Assembly (NCBI RefSeq): GCF_027923405.1 | Contig: NZ_BQYI01000001.1 | Location: 2,768,501 to 2,832,500 of the forward strand | Direction: 5' to 3' | Length of the DNA: 64,000 nt | Source: Paenibacillus sp. YYML68 | Lineage (GTDB): Bacteria > Bacillota > Bacilli > Paenibacillales > NBRC-103111 | In this document: in pieces, positions 43,101 through 58,100 of the stretch | Layout of the letters: each line of letters starts with the position of its first letter | How positions within the stretch are numbered: the first letter of the stretch is position 1 | Program-made: the position numbers and the translations under genes | The notes under the pieces: model-generated | Database searches by the model: none | What the model saw: only the letters and a program-made list of their open reading frames with translations | Told to the model about the DNA's origin: nothing

Positions 43101-46100
43101 CCGCCTTCAGAATGGCGTAGATCGCGATCATCATTTCGAACGAGCGCTCGGCCATGAGCACGACCTTCGTCTCCCGCTTCACACCTTCCGCTTGCAGCGT
43201 CCGCGCCAGCTGATTCGCCCGCTCGTTCAGCTCACGGTACGTCAGCTGCTGTCCTTCGAACAGAACCGCTGGCAGCTCTGGCGTCTTCGCCGCTTGCTGC
43301 TCGAACAGGCCGTGAATCGTCTCATGCGCCGGGTATGGAGCAGCGGTATCGTTGAACCGCACCATAATTTGCGTCTTCTCAGACTCGGTCAGCAGCTCCA
43401 GCTCCGTCACCGGAATGCTTGGATTCGCGACAATTTGCTCAAGCACATGAATCAGATGCTGCTGCATCCGCTCGATGTCAGACGGTGCATAGACGTTCGC
43501 ATTGTAGCTGAGATCGACCAGAATCTCGTCGCCCGGCATAATCGTCAACGTGAAGTCGTAGTTCGTCTGCTCGAACATTTCCGTATTTTTGATTTCAAAG
43601 GACTGCTCGCCCATGCTCTCCATCTGACGATCCAGCGGATAGTTCTCGAAGATCATAAGATGGCTGATCAAATCTTGCTTCTGCGCTGTATTCGACTGAA
43701 TCTCGAACAGCGGATACGTGTCGTACGACTGGGAGGCGATCGCCTGCTCCTGCGTGCGCTTCATGACGTCGGTGAATCGTTCGTTAGCTTCCGCCTGCAC
43801 TCTGACCGGAACCGTATTGATGAACAGACCGATCATCGTCTCGATGCCTGCAATCTCCGCTGGACGACCGGACACGACGCTGCCGAATACCGCATCCTGA
43901 CTGTTGTTGTAATTGTGCAGCATGACGCCCCATGCTGATTGCATCAGCGAGTTGAACGTGACCTGATGCTGCTTCGCCACCTGATGAAGCTGTGCGGATA
44001 GCTCAGCGCTCAGCACCGCCGATGCTTTCTGACCGTTGTAGCCTTCTGTCACCGCTTCTAAGTGCGTCTGCTTCGGCAGCACTGTCTGCTGATCGTAGCC
44101 AGCCAGGTACTGACTCCAGTACGAGGCAGCCGCTGCTTGATCCTGCGACTCCAGCCAGTCGATATAGCGGCTGTACGGCGTGACAGGCAAGTAGACGGGC
44201 TCTTTGCCTTGCACGAGATCGAAGTAAGCTCCGAATACCTCTCCGCTTACAAGCGACAAGCACCATCCATCCATCACGATATGGTGGAAGCTCCAGACGA
44301 AGCTGCAAACCTGATCCGATGTGCGGATTATCGATACGCGAAGCAACGAATCGTGCAACAGATCGAAGCCGCGTGCCTTATCCTGCTCCGCATAACGATC
44401 GACGTAAGGTCTGCGGGCCTCCTCATGCATGCCGCGAATATCCTGATAACGGAACTCGCAAGCCTTATCCTTGAACACGATCTGAACGGCCTCGTCTTGC
44501 CAGCCGTTGTAGATGCTGCTGCGCAACACAGCGTGGCGCTCGACAAGCTTATCGAGACATTGCTTGAACAGCTCGACGTCCACATGTCCTTCGACATCGA
44601 ACGTAGCCTGCTCGAAGTAGGCGCTCGACGAAGGCTCCATTAAGCTGTGGAACATCATACCCTTCTGCATCGGCGTCAGCGAGTACACATCCTCCAGCTC
44701 GCCAATGTGGGCAGTCGTCTGCACGAGCTCCTCGAGCTTCTCTACAGACAGTCCACGCATTGTCACGTCGCTTGGCGTCAGCTCCGGTCGCTCAACGGCT
44801 ACACAATGGGCGATGACCTGCTGCAAGCTCTTCTGTAGAAGCTGTGCGAGTCGTTCCATCGTTTCCTTGCGGAACGCTTGACCGTTATACAGGATTGACA
44901 TCGACAGCTTGCCGCCTTCAACGATGCCGTTCATGCTGATCGAATGCTTCATCGAAGTGGTGTTGCTGACCGACAGACCACTCGACAGCGGCGAGACGTT
45001 CAGTGCGCTACTCTCCAGATCCTGATCGAACTGACCCAGATAGTTAAAGCTGATCTCTGGCTCGGCCGACAGCTGCGAGGCACCCTCACCATCTGTCAAG
45101 TAACGAAGCATGCCGTAGCCGATCCCCTTGTTCGGGATGGAGCGCAGCTCCTCCTTCACCGTCTTGATCCGCTGAGCGAGCGGCTTACCTGCTCCTGTCT
45201 TCAGCACGATCGGGTATTGACTTGTGAACCAGCCGACGGTACGAGAAATGTCTACATCAGGCACGATCGACTCGCGGCCGTGACCCTCTAGGCTGACAAG
45301 CAGTTGCTCGAGTCCTGTCCATTCCTCGATCGCCATACCGAGCGATGTGAGAAGCAGATCGTTCACATCGGTGTTGTACGCGCGACCTGCTTGCTTCAGC
45401 AGCTGCTCGGTCTCAAGAGTGGTCCACTCGATGTTCAGTGTCTCGCTCTCTCCAACGATCAGACCGCTGAACGACTCGTCATCCTTCGGCAGCTTGCCAG
45501 CCGAGCTCGCCAGCTCCACTTGCTTCCAATACGCCAGCTCCTGCTCCATCGATCCGTCGTTCGCATGCTGGGCAAGCGTGTCAGCCCACGTACGGAATGA
45601 GTCGGTCTTGCTCGGCAGCTGGATCGATTGTCCCTTCGCAGCCTGCTCATAGACCGTCACGAGGTCCTCCAGCACGATACGCCACGAGATACCATCGATG
45701 ACCATATGATGAATCGCAATCAACAGATGATCGCCGTCCGCACACTGGAACAATCCAAGCTTCACAAGTGGACCTTCCGTCAAGCTCATGCTGGACTGAA
45801 TGTCGTTCGACTTCGCTTCAACTGCCGCGGCGACCTCTGACTCGCTCGTCAGCTCGCGCAGATCAACCGTCTCTAGGCTGAACAGCTCGCCTTCACGAAT
45901 CGCACGGTTCCATGCCGTTGGCTTCGCTTCAGCATGCCCTTCCGCACCTGCTTCGTAGCGGACGACGATCCGCAGCGCATCATGATGCGTTGTGAGCTCG
46001 GTGAATGCTTGACGCAGCGACTGTTCATCGAAGCGATCCGCACGGTACAGCATGACCGCCTGGTTAAAGTGATGCGATTCGAGCCATTGCTGCTCAAAGA

Positions 46101-49100
46101 ACCAGTGCTGGATCGGTGTCATGCCGAGTGCGCCTATTACCTCCGACTGATCCGCCTTGTTGCCTGCTTGCTGCAGATGCGGGCACAGCTGCGCAATCGT
46201 CGGATATTGGAACAGGTCCTTCATCTCCAGCTTGTAGCCGAGCTGATGCAATCTAGACGATACTTGGATCGACTTGATCGAATCGCCACCTAGCTCGAAA
46301 TAGTTATCATGGATGCCAACCGACTTCGCTCCAAGCACCGACTGCCATACACCAGCGACGAGCTGCTCAAGCTCCGAGCGCGGCGCAGCATACGTACTCT
46401 CGCGCTGGGTAGCGCCATCAGGAGCCGGCAGCGCCTTCCGATCGATCTTGTCGTTCGGCGTAAGCGGCATACGCTCGAGCTGCATGATGTAGGTCGGAAT
46501 CATGTAGCTTGGCAGCTCTGCGGCAAGTGCTGCGCGCAGCTCGCTGATCGACAGCTCCTGCTCTGCGACGAAGTACGCGCACAGCTGATTTTGACCCGTT
46601 TCGTCCTCGCGAGCGAGCACGATGACTTCTTGCACGAAGTCTACCTTCAAGATTTGCGCCTCGATCTCACCAAGCTCGATCCGGTATCCGCGGATTTTCA
46701 CCTGATGGTCGATACGTCCGAGATACTCGATCTTACCGTCAGGCATCCAGCGTGCGAGGTCACCTGTTCGGTACATCCGCTCGCCTCGTGCAAATCGACT
46801 CATCACGAACTTCTCGTCCGTCAGTTCTGGGCGATCCAGATAACCGCGGGCGACACCCGCTCCAGCTACGCACAGCTCGCCCGGTACGCCGACCGGAAGC
46901 AGATGGCCGTGCGGATCGACGATATAGACGCGGTGATTCGGCATCGGACGACCGATGGAGACGATTGTTCCAGCTGATGGGTCCTGCGATACAGGCCAGA
47001 TCGTCGTCGCAATCGAGTTCTCCGTCGGACCGTAGCCGTTATAGTAATCCACCTTATCCTTCCACTTGTTGACGAGCTCGTTCGACGAAGCCGAACCAGC
47101 CGTGAACAGAATGCGCAGCGATGGCATCTGGCTCGGGTCAAGATACGTTGCATACGTCGGCGGCAAGGCAGCCATCGTAATGCGATGCTCAGTCATATAA
47201 GCTTCGAACAGGCTGTAGTTCATAATCGTAGCCGTCGTCGGGATATACAGCGTCGCGCCGCAGAACAGCGCTTCGAAGATTTCCCAACATGCAGCGTCGA
47301 ACGACAAGCTTGCGAACTGCAGCACCTTATCCTGCTCGATGATGCGCAGCGTCTCGTCGTAATACACCTTCAGGTTCGTCAAGCCGTGATGCTCGACCAT
47401 AACGCCCTTCGGCTTGCCGGTCGTACCCGACGTGTAGATGACATAGGCCAGATCGTTCGCACTGCTGATCCGCTCCAGATTTGAGCCGTCGGCGTCGTAC
47501 ACGCTCATGTCGTCCAGAAGCACCTTGCGGCCTTCGAAGGTGACACGCTCCTCGAGATGCGACTGCGTCAGCAGCAGCTTCGCGCCGGAGTCGTCGAGCA
47601 TGTAGCGGATGCGGTCCTCCGGATATTCAGGATCGATCGGCACATAGGCACCGCCCGCCTTCATAATTCCGAAGAGTCCGACGAACATGTCGAGCGAGCG
47701 CTCCATCATCAGACCGATGAGCTGATCCTTCTCAACACCATAGCTGCGAAGCGTCCGCGCAAGCTTGTTCGCCTTCTCATTCAGCTCGCGGTACGTGAGC
47801 TGCTCACCCTCAAAGTACAGCGCTGGCTGGTCTGGTGTACGGCTAGCCTGCTCCTCGAGCAGCTGATGAATCGTCTTATGCTGCGGCGATTCAACGGCTG
47901 TGTCGTTGAATTGCTCGAAGATTTGCGATTTCTCCTCGTCGGTGACCAGCTCCAGATCGCTTACGCGCACTTCTGGATTCGCCACGACCTGCTCCAGCAC
48001 GCGAGTGAGATGACCTTGGATACGCTCCATGCTCGCTTGATCGAAGCGAAGCGCATTGTAGCCGAAGACGAGCTTCATCGACTCGCCAGGCAGCACGACG
48101 AAGTTGAAATCGTAGTTCGTCTGCTCGACCATCGTCACACCGCTCATCGTGAAGCTGCTGCTCTCCTCACTGCCGAGCTGCTCCATTTGCTCATCGAGCG
48201 GATAGTTTTCAAAGATCATAATGTGGTTCACAAGATCCTGCTTCTGCTCAGTAAGCGACTGAATCTCGTACAGCGGGAACGTATCGAACGCATGAGAGGC
48301 GATCGCCTGCTCCTGGTTTCTCGTCATGACGTCGATGAAGCGCTCGTCCGCCTCGCTGCGAATGCGAACCGGAATCGTATTGATGAACAAGCCCACGATA
48401 GACTCAACACCCGGAATTTCCGCCGGTCTACCGGACACGACGCTTCCGAATACGACATCGCTAGAGCCGTTGTACTTCTGCAGCATCATTCCCCATACCG
48501 TCTGGATGAGTGTATTCACCGTAACCTGATGCTGCTTCGCCGTGCGGTTGATCAGCTCGGTCAGCTCTGCCCCAAGCTCGAATTCGAGTCTTGCGGACAT
48601 GTAGCCTTCCGTCTTCGCCAGCGGCTTGCCGCTCGGTACGATCGTCTGCTCCTCGTAGTCACCGAGATAGCCGCTCCAGTAACGGATCGCTTCATCCCGA
48701 TCTTGGCGCTCCAGCCATTCGAGGTACTGACTATATGGCGATACCTCCGGCAGCTCCGGCTGCTTACCTGCTGCGAGGGCGAAGTAGCTGCTGAACACCT
48801 CGCTCGCGACTAGCGACATGCACCAGCCGTCCATCACGATATGATGGAACGTCCAGATGTGACGATAGCTGCTGTCACCTGTCTGTAGAATCGAGATGCG
48901 GAGCAAGCTGTCCTTCGTCAGATCGAAGCCCCGCTTCTTATCACGCGCCGTGAACTCCGCCACATACTCCGCGCACTCGTCCTCGGACAGATGACGAATA
49001 TCTTCATAAACGAACTCGCTGCGCTTGTTGCGGTACACCACCTGCAGCGCCTGCTCGCTTAAGCCCGTATAGAAATTCGTACGTAACGCCTCGTGACGCT

Positions 49101-52100
49101 GGATCAGCAGGTCGAAGCCTTGCTTGAATGCCTCGAGATTAAAGCTTCCGTTCAGATCGAACGAAGACTGCTCCAGGTAAGCGCCGGATTCCTTATCCAT
49201 CAAGCTATGGAAAAGCATACCGTTCTGCATCGGCGTCAGTCCGTACACGTTCTCGAGCTCGCCGAGCGACTCGGTCATAGCGACCAGTCGGTCAAGCTCG
49301 TTCACAGTCAGACCCTTGAGCGATACGTCGCTCGGCGTCAGCTCCGAGCGCTCCTTGCTCGCGCAATGCGTCACAAGCTTCTGCAGACTCGACTTCAGCT
49401 GCTCGCCAAGCTGCTCAATCGTAGCTTGACGGTACTGCTTACTGCTGTAGCGAATTGTCATCTCCAGCTTGCCGCCAGTAATCATGCCGTTCACATCGAG
49501 CGTGTAGCGCAGCGTAGCCTTCGGACTTGTCGATGCTCCGCCTGTATAGCGGGACAGTGCAATCTCTTGTCCCTGCAGGTCTTGGTCGAGCTGGCCGAGA
49601 TAGTTGAAGCTGATCTCAGGCTCGAGCTTCAGCGTTGCGTCTTCGCCTGCCTCCGACAAGTACCGCACGATGCCGTAGCCAATACCCTTGTTCGGAATTT
49701 GTCTCAGCTGCTCCTTCGTACGCTTGATGCGCTGCGACAGCTCCTCATGGCTGTTAGCCTCGAGCGCAACAGGGTACAAGCTAGTGAACCAGCCAATCGT
49801 CCGTGTAATGTCAAGCTCAGGCAGGATCGCTTCACGACCATGTCCTTCGAGGTTGACCAGCACACGAGACTGCCCGCTCCAGCTCGTCATCGCCTCAGCG
49901 AGCGCTGTAAGTAGCAGGTCGTTCATCTCTGTGCCGTAGGCGCGATGTGCCTTCTTGAGCAGCAGCTCCGTCTCGGCCTCCGTCCATTCCACTGTGACGA
50001 GGGCACTATCCGACATCGTAGACGGCTCTACCTCGGCAAAATCCTTCGGAAGCGGCGCTCCAGCTTCTGCCTGCGCCAGCTCCTTCCAGTACGAAGCTTC
50101 ACGCTCTACGCTCGCACTCGCCGCATAGCGCCCCAGACCTTCCGCCCATGTCAGGAATGAATCGGTCTTATATGGAAGCTTCACCGGCTGACCGCTCAGC
50201 GCCAGCTCGTAGCCTGCTGCGAAGTCCTCGAACACAATACGCCACGATACACCGTCGATCACCAAGTGGTGAACCGCGATCAACAGATGGTCGCCGTCGT
50301 CCATTCGGAACAGTCCAAGCTTCACGAGCGGCCCTTCTGTCAGCGAGATCGAGCCTTGGATCGCATCGGACAACTGCTCGACGCGCTCTGCGGCGTTCGG
50401 CTCCCTACGCAGCTCGATAACCTGAAGCTCGAACAGGTCGCCTTCCTTCACGCTGCGATAGTACGCTTCAACTGCGCCGCCTTCCGCTTCGCGGAATACG
50501 GCACGCAAGGCGTCATGGTGCGTAACGATCGCCGTCATCGTTTTGCGAAGCGCGGACTCATCGAATCTTGCACTGCGGTACAGCATGACCGCCTGGTTGA
50601 AGTGATGCGGCTCCACCTGACTACCTTCGAAGAACCAGTGTTGAATCGGCGTTAGCGTCGCAGTGCCTGTCACCTCGCCCTGATCAGCAAGACGAGTTAC
50701 CGTCTGCACATGCGGGCTCAGCGCTTGAATCGTCGGATATTTGAACAGGTGCTTCATCTCCAGCTTATAGCCGGCCTGCAGCAATCGGGACGATACTTGA
50801 ATCGACTTGATCGAGTCGCCGCCGAAGTCGAAGAAGTTGTCCATAATACCGATGGTCTTCACACCGAGCACAGACTGCCAGATCGAGACCAGCGTCCGCT
50901 CCACTGCGGTACGCGGTGCGACGTATTCAGTGCCCGAGCGTACGCTGCCTTGCGGCGCAGGAAGCTGCTTGCGGTCAATCTTCCCATTCGGGCTAAGCGG
51001 CATGCGCTCCAGCTGGACGAAGAACGACGGCACCATGTAGCTCGGTAGCTCAGCTGCTAATGCCTCGCGCAGCTCGCTTGCCGTCAGCTCTCGCTCGGCA
51101 ACGTAGTAAGCGCACAGCACCTTCTGACCTGATTCGTCCTCACGTGCCATCACAACAGCCTCGAGCACGGCTTCGACGTTCAAGATTTGCGTCTCGACTT
51201 CGCCAAGCTCGATACGGTAGCCGCGGATCTTCACCTGATGGTCAATCCGTCCGAGATATTCGATGTTGCCGTCCGGCATCCAGCGCGCCAGGTCACCTGT
51301 ACGGTACATGCGCTCGCCTGGGACGAATGGACAAGCAACGAACTTCTCAGCATTCAGCTCCGGACGGTTCAGGTAGCCTCTCGCTACACCAACTCCGCCG
51401 ATGCACAGCTCGCCAGCGACGCCCATAGGCTGCAGCTGAAGCGTGCCTTCCATCAGAATGTACAGATGAATATTGTCAATCGGCTTACCGATTGGAATGA
51501 TCGGGTACGACTCGTCCGGCTCGCAGTCGAAGTACGACACGTCGACGGTCGCCTCCGTTGGACCGTACAGGTTCAACAGACGCGCACGATTGTCGACCGC
51601 AATCGCCTTCTGGAAGCGTGCCACATGCTGAGGCGGCAACGCCTCGCCGCTCGTGAACACCTGACGCAGCGTACGCAGCTGCTGGGCAAGCTGCACGCGA
51701 GGCTGCTGCTCCGCATGCTCTAAGAATGCGCCGAGCATCGCTGGAACGAAGTGCATCGTCGTAATGGCGTAGCGGTCGATTGTGCTCACGATCGTCTCCG
51801 GATTTTTCTCCCCGCCAACGGACAGGAGACATACCTTCGAGCCGACGAACGCCCACCAGAACAGCTCCCACACCGATACGTCGAACGTAATCGCCGTCTT
51901 CTGCATAATCGTGTCGCTAGCATCGATCGGATATTTCTTGTGCATCCACATAATCCGGTTCATGACCGAATGATGCTCGACCATGACGCCCTTCGGCTTG
52001 CCAGTCGAACCTGACGTATAGATCATGTACGCGACGTCAGTAGGCCCTGCAACCGATTCGAGGTTCGAAGCATCCTCGGCATAGTTGCTATCATCGTTCA

Positions 52101-55100
52101 GATCCAGCACCTTGCCGTGGAAGGACGATGTGGAAGTCGCTTCCAGACCAGCCAAGCGATCACGAAGATGGCTTTGCGTGAGCAGCAGTGGTGCAGCGGA
52201 ATCCTCGAGAATATAAGCGATACGCTCCTCTGGATAAGCCGGATCGATAGGCACATACGCGCCGCCCGCCTTCAGAATCGCGTAGATCGCGACCATCATT
52301 TCGAGAGAACGCTCGGCCATCAGGACGACCTTCTGGTCAGCCTTGACGCCTTCAGCCTGAAGCGTTCGAGCAAGCTGGTTCGCACGCTCGTTCAGCTCAC
52401 GGTACGTTAGCTGCTGATCCTCGAACAATACAGCTGGCAGCTCCGGTGTACGTGCGGCTTGCTCCTCGAACATGCCGTGAATCGTCTTGTCGTGCGGATA
52501 ATCCGCACGCGTATCGTTCAGGCCGTGAACGAGATGTGCTTTTTCCTCCGATGTGACGAGCTCGATCTCATCGATGACAAGCTGTGGATTCGCAGTGACC
52601 TGCTCCAGCAGCTGTGTGAGATGCTTCTCCATACGTTCCATCTCATCCGCGTCGAACGCTGATGCGTTGTATTCGAAGTGAAGCAGTGTCTCCTCGCCTG
52701 GCATGACGATCAGGTTGAAGTCGAAGTTCGTCTGCTCGGCCATCCGTACATTATGAATCGTGAACGGCTGCGCCGGACCTTCTCCCTGTTGTTCAACTGC
52801 CTGCTCGACCGGGAAGTTCTCGAACACGACGATATGATTAATTAGGTCCTGCTTCTGCTCGGTCATTGCCTGAATTTCAAAGAGCGGGAACGTCTCATAC
52901 GGCTGAGAAGCTATCGCTTGCTCCTGTACCTTGTGCATAAGCGATGCGAACGTATCGCGGCCTTGACATTCCATCCGAACCGGAATCGTATTGATGAACA
53001 GACCGATCATCGATTCGACGCCTGGAATATCTGACGGTCTGCCGGACACTACGCTTCCGAATACGACGTCGCGGCTGTTGTTATAGCGCTGCAGCATGAC
53101 GCCCCAAGCGGCTTGCATCAGCGTATTGACCGTAACCTGATGCTGCTTGGCAACCCGGTTCATCCGTTCGGTCAGCGACTTGTCGAGCAGCGCGGCACGC
53201 TTCATCGGTACGTACGCTTCAGACTTCGGCTCTGCATGACGCTTCGGCAGCGTCGTATGTGACTCATAGCCGCTCAGATAGCTGTTCCAGTAGGCCGCGA
53301 CCTCCTCGCGGTCCTGCTTCTCTAGCCATTCGATGTACTGGCTGTACGGCGATACCGGTGCAAGCTTCGGCTCGCGCTGCTCCAGCATGGCGAAGTATGC
53401 CTCGAACACCTCGCTTGTCAGCAGCGACAAGCACCAGCCATCCATGATGATGTGGTGGAAGCTCCACACCAGTGTGAAGGACGAATCGCCCTTCTGTACA
53501 ACCGTTACCCGCATAAGCGGATCGTAACTAAGATTGAAGCCGCGTTCCTTATCCGCCTTCATGAAGCTCTCCAGCCAGCTTGCCTGCTCTGCTTCATTCA
53601 TTCCGCGAATGTCTTCATAGGCGAAGCCAGCCGGCTTGTTGCGGAACACCACCTGCAGCGGCTGCTCCGTCAAGCCTGTGAAGAAGCTGGTGCGGAAGAT
53701 CAGATGACGGTTGACGAGCTGGTTCAAGCTATTCTCGAACAGCTGCTTATCGAATGAACCATTCAAGTCCAGCGCCGCTTGGACGAAGTACGCGCCAGCC
53801 TGCGCATCCATCAAGCTGTGGAACAGCATGCCGGTCTGCATCGGCGTCAAGCCGTATACATTCTCCATTTCACCGATCTCAGCTGTAAGCTCGGTCAGTC
53901 GATCAAGCTCCTCCATCGTTAGACCCTTCAGCAGCACGTCGCTCGGCGTCAGCTCCGGACGCTCCTTCGCTGCACAATGGGCAATGACGTCCACCAACTG
54001 AGACTGCAGGTGTGCGAGTAGCTGCTCGATTGTTTCCTTGCGGTACTGCTTCTTGCTATAACGAATCGACAGCTCGAGCGTACCGCCTACGATGATGCCG
54101 CTGACGTCAAGCGGATACTTGACTGTCGTCTTCGGACTTACGACATCGCCGATGGAGTATGGGGAGAACTGCAGCTCGCTGCGCTTCAGATCCTCGTCGA
54201 ACTGACCGAGATAGTTGAAGCTGAGCTCAGGCTCCGCCATGCTGTGCAAGCTTGCGACCTGGTCCGTATGCGCGGACATATATTTCAGCACACCGTAGCC
54301 GATACCCTTGCTCGGAATGCGGCGCAGCGTCTCCTTCACCGTCTTCAGACGCTGACCGATCGACACGCCAGCTGGAATGTCAAGCGCAACCGGGTATTGA
54401 GTCGTGAACCAGCCAACCGTACGAGTAATATCGACATCGTCGATAATATCCTCACGACCGTGACCTTCCAGGTTGACACGCACTCGCTCACTGCCAGACC
54501 ATTGCTGAACCGCCATGCCGAGCGCCGTCAAGAGCAGATCGTTCACCTCGGTGTTGTAGGCGCGGTTCGCAGTCTTGAGAAGCTGCTCCGTCTGCTGCTC
54601 GTTCAAGTTAAAGAGCACTGTATCGGTATCTGTCAAACGCGTCGGCTCGCTGTTATCGTAGTCCTTCGGCATCGGAGCTGCCTCAGCGGTAGCCATCTGC
54701 TGCCAATATGGAAGCTCCTGCTCAAGCTCCACACTGTTCGCATAGGCGGCAAGCTGCTCCGCCCACAATCGGAACGAGTCGGTCTTCTGCGGGAGACGAA
54801 TCGTCTCCCCCTTCGCTGCCTGCTCATAGCCTGCTGCCAGATCCTCCATCACGATACGCCACGATACGCCATCCACCGCCAAGTGATGAATAACGAGCAA
54901 CAGATGGTCTCCATCCTCACAGCGGAACAGACCGCACTTGAACAACGGACCCGCATCCAGCGCGAGACTGCTCTGAATCTCGCTCGACTTCGCTTCGATC
55001 GCAGCAGCCGGATTGGAAACTCCCGTCATATCGATGACCTCGAGCGTGTACAGTGCGCTGTCACTCACCGCTTGATTCGATGCCATCCATTTGCCTTGCT

Positions 55101-58100
55101 CATTGACAACGAAGACGAGTCGGAGCGCATCGTGATGCTCAGCAAGCTTAGCGAGCGTCTTCCTGAGCGCAGCTTCCTCGAAGCGCTTCTGGCGGTACAC
55201 CATCACCGCCTGATTGAAGTGTTGAGGCACGTCCTGCTGCTGCTCGAAGAACCAATGCATGATCGGTGTAATCTGTACCTCACCGACTGCCTCTCCCTGA
55301 TCGGCCATCCGCCCAGCGACCTGCAGTCGTGTGCTTAGCTCCTCTACGGTCGGATACTGGAACAGATCCTTCACATTCAGCTTATAGCCCGCTTGCAGCA
55401 ATCTCGACGATACCTGGATCGACTTGATCGAGTCGCCGCCAAGGTCGAAGAAGTTGTCTCGGATGCCCACTCGCTCCGCACCGAGAACCGATTGCCATAC
55501 CGACGCCAGCGTCTTCTCAGCCTCTGTGCGCGGTGCCGCATAGTCCGTACCTGTTGCAAGACCCGCCTGCGGCTCAGGAAGCGCGCGCTTGTCCACCTTA
55601 CCGTTCGGAGTCAACGGAATGACTGGCAGCTGCATGAAGTACGAAGGAATCATGTAGCTTGGCAGCTCCTGCGACAGCTTGCTTCGCAGCTCGCTGACTG
55701 TAATCGCGCCCTCGCTTACGAAATATGCGCACAAATATTTCGCGCCGTTGTCGTCCGTCCGAGCGATGACGACCGCCTCGCGCACCGCTTCGGTGCGCAG
55801 CAGCTCGGTCTCGATCTCGGCCAGCTCGATCCGGTAGCCGCGGATCTTCACCTGCTCATCGATCCGTCCCTTATACTCAATCGTGCCGTCCGCTCTCCAG
55901 CGTGCCAGGTCGCCCGTACGGTAGCAGCGCTCGCCAGGCTGGAACGGATGCTCGATGAATTTCTCATCCGTCATGTCCGGCTTGTTCAAGTAGCCGCGTG
56001 CGACACCGTCGCCGCCTACGATGAGCTCGCCCCACACGCCGACTGGCAGCAGGTTCATCGAATCGTCTACGACATATGCAGTCGAGTTCGCGATCGGTCT
56101 GCCGATTGGCACCGCATCCTGCTGAATGCCCTCAATCGCATGCGTCGTGGAGAACGTCGTATTCTCTGTCGGACCGTAGCCGTTAATGATGCTCAGCGTC
56201 GGGTGCTCCTCCAGCACACGATTAATATGTGGCACGGACAGGACATCGCCGCCCACGAGTAGCTCCTGTACGCCCGGGAACAGCTTGCGCTCCTGCTGCG
56301 ACAGCTGGTTGAACAATGGAGCGGTCAGCCACATCGTCGTTATGTGATGCTGCTCGATCGCCTGCTTCAGCTTCGCGCCGTCCAGAATGACGTCGTTCGG
56401 CACGAGCACTAGCTGACCGCCGTTCAGCAGCGCACCCCAGATCTCGAACGTGGACGCATCGAACACCAGTGCGCCTGTTTGCAGGATACGTGTATGCTCG
56501 TTCAGCGTCGCATAGTTCGTATTCATGACCAGACGTACGACGTTGCGGTGTTCAACCATAACGCCCTTCGGCTTACCTGTCGAACCGGACGTATAGATGA
56601 TATAGGCCATGTGATTCGGACCTACAGCCGTAATCGGATTGCGCGGATGCGCTTCTGCTGATTGAAGCTCAGTAAGCACAAGCTTCTGTCCTTCGAATGG
56701 TACCCGTTCCAGCAGATGACGCTGACCGATCATGACCTTCGCACCGGAGTCCTCCAGCATATAACGAATCCGATCCTCTGGATATTCGGAGTCAATCGGT
56801 ACATACGCGCCGCCAGCCTTCAATATTCCGATCGTGCCGACGATCATATCGATCGAACGCTCCGCCATAATCGCTACCGTGTCGTCCGCCATGACGCCAG
56901 CCCACAGCAGTGCATTCGCGATGCGGTTCGCACGCTCGTTCAGCTCGCTGTACGTCAGCTGCTCATCGCCGAACACGAGCGCCGTGCGATCTGGAGTAAG
57001 CTCCGCCTGCTGCTCGAACAGCTGATGAATCGTCATGCTGTGCGGATACTGCACATTCGTAGCGTTGAACGCTGTCAGTACGAGCGCCTTCTCTTCCTCG
57101 GATACCCAATTCAGCTCATCAATGACAGTGCTTGGCTGAGAAGCGAGCAGCTCCAGGATACGAATCAGATCATCCTTCATCCGTTCCATGCCTGCTGGCT
57201 CAAGCGCGTTCGCGTTGTAGCTCATGCGCACGAGGATCGTCTCGCCTGGCATCAGAATCAGGTTGAGATCGTAGTTCGTCTGCTCGGTCGTCTGCACGTT
57301 AGAGATCGCGAAGCTCTCGCCGGACTCGCTGCCCAGCTCCTCAACCTGCTGCTCCACCGGATAGTTCTCGAAGACAACGATGTGCTGGATGAGCTCCTGC
57401 TTCTGCTCGGTCAGCGACTGAATCTCGAACAGCGGGAACGTCTCGAACGATTGCGCTGCAAGCGCCTGCTCCTGCACCTTCGCCATCAGTGCGGCGAACG
57501 TCATGCCTGCCTCGCTCTGAATACGTACTGGCACCGTGTTGATGAACAAACCGACCATGTTTTCCACACCGTGAATGTCAGCCGGACGACCCGACACGAC
57601 ACTGCCGAATACAACATCGCGTTGATTGTTGTACTTCTGCAGCAGCACGCCCCATACCGCCTGCAGTAGCGTATTCAACGTAACCTTATGCTCTCTGGCT
57701 GTACGCTCGGCAAGCGCGGTCAGCTCGCGGTTCATTTCGAAATCAAGACGCATCGCTGCATAGCCGTCCTTCTTGCTCGGCAGCTGTGCACGAGTCAGTT
57801 CGGTCTGCTGTTCATAGCCAGACAAGTATCCGCCCCAGAACGAAACAGCCGCCTCGCGGTCTTGACGCTCCAGCCATTCAATATATTGACCATACGAAGC
57901 TACAGCGCCGAGCTGGAGAGGCTTGCCCGCACAGATTGCAAAGTAATGGTCGAACACTTCCTTCGTAATGAGCGACATGCACCAGCCATCCATCAGAATG
58001 TGATGGAAGCTCCAGATGAGGCGGAACGCATCATCCTTCAGCTGCATAATCGTCACGCGCAGCAGATTGCCTTCGGCGAGGTTGAACCCTTCCGCTTTAT

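Noticed and set aside
41806-43363. The near-identical repeat as an insertion sequence
   Set aside because: It is wholly coding A-domain sequence in frame, without terminal inverted repeats or a transposase.
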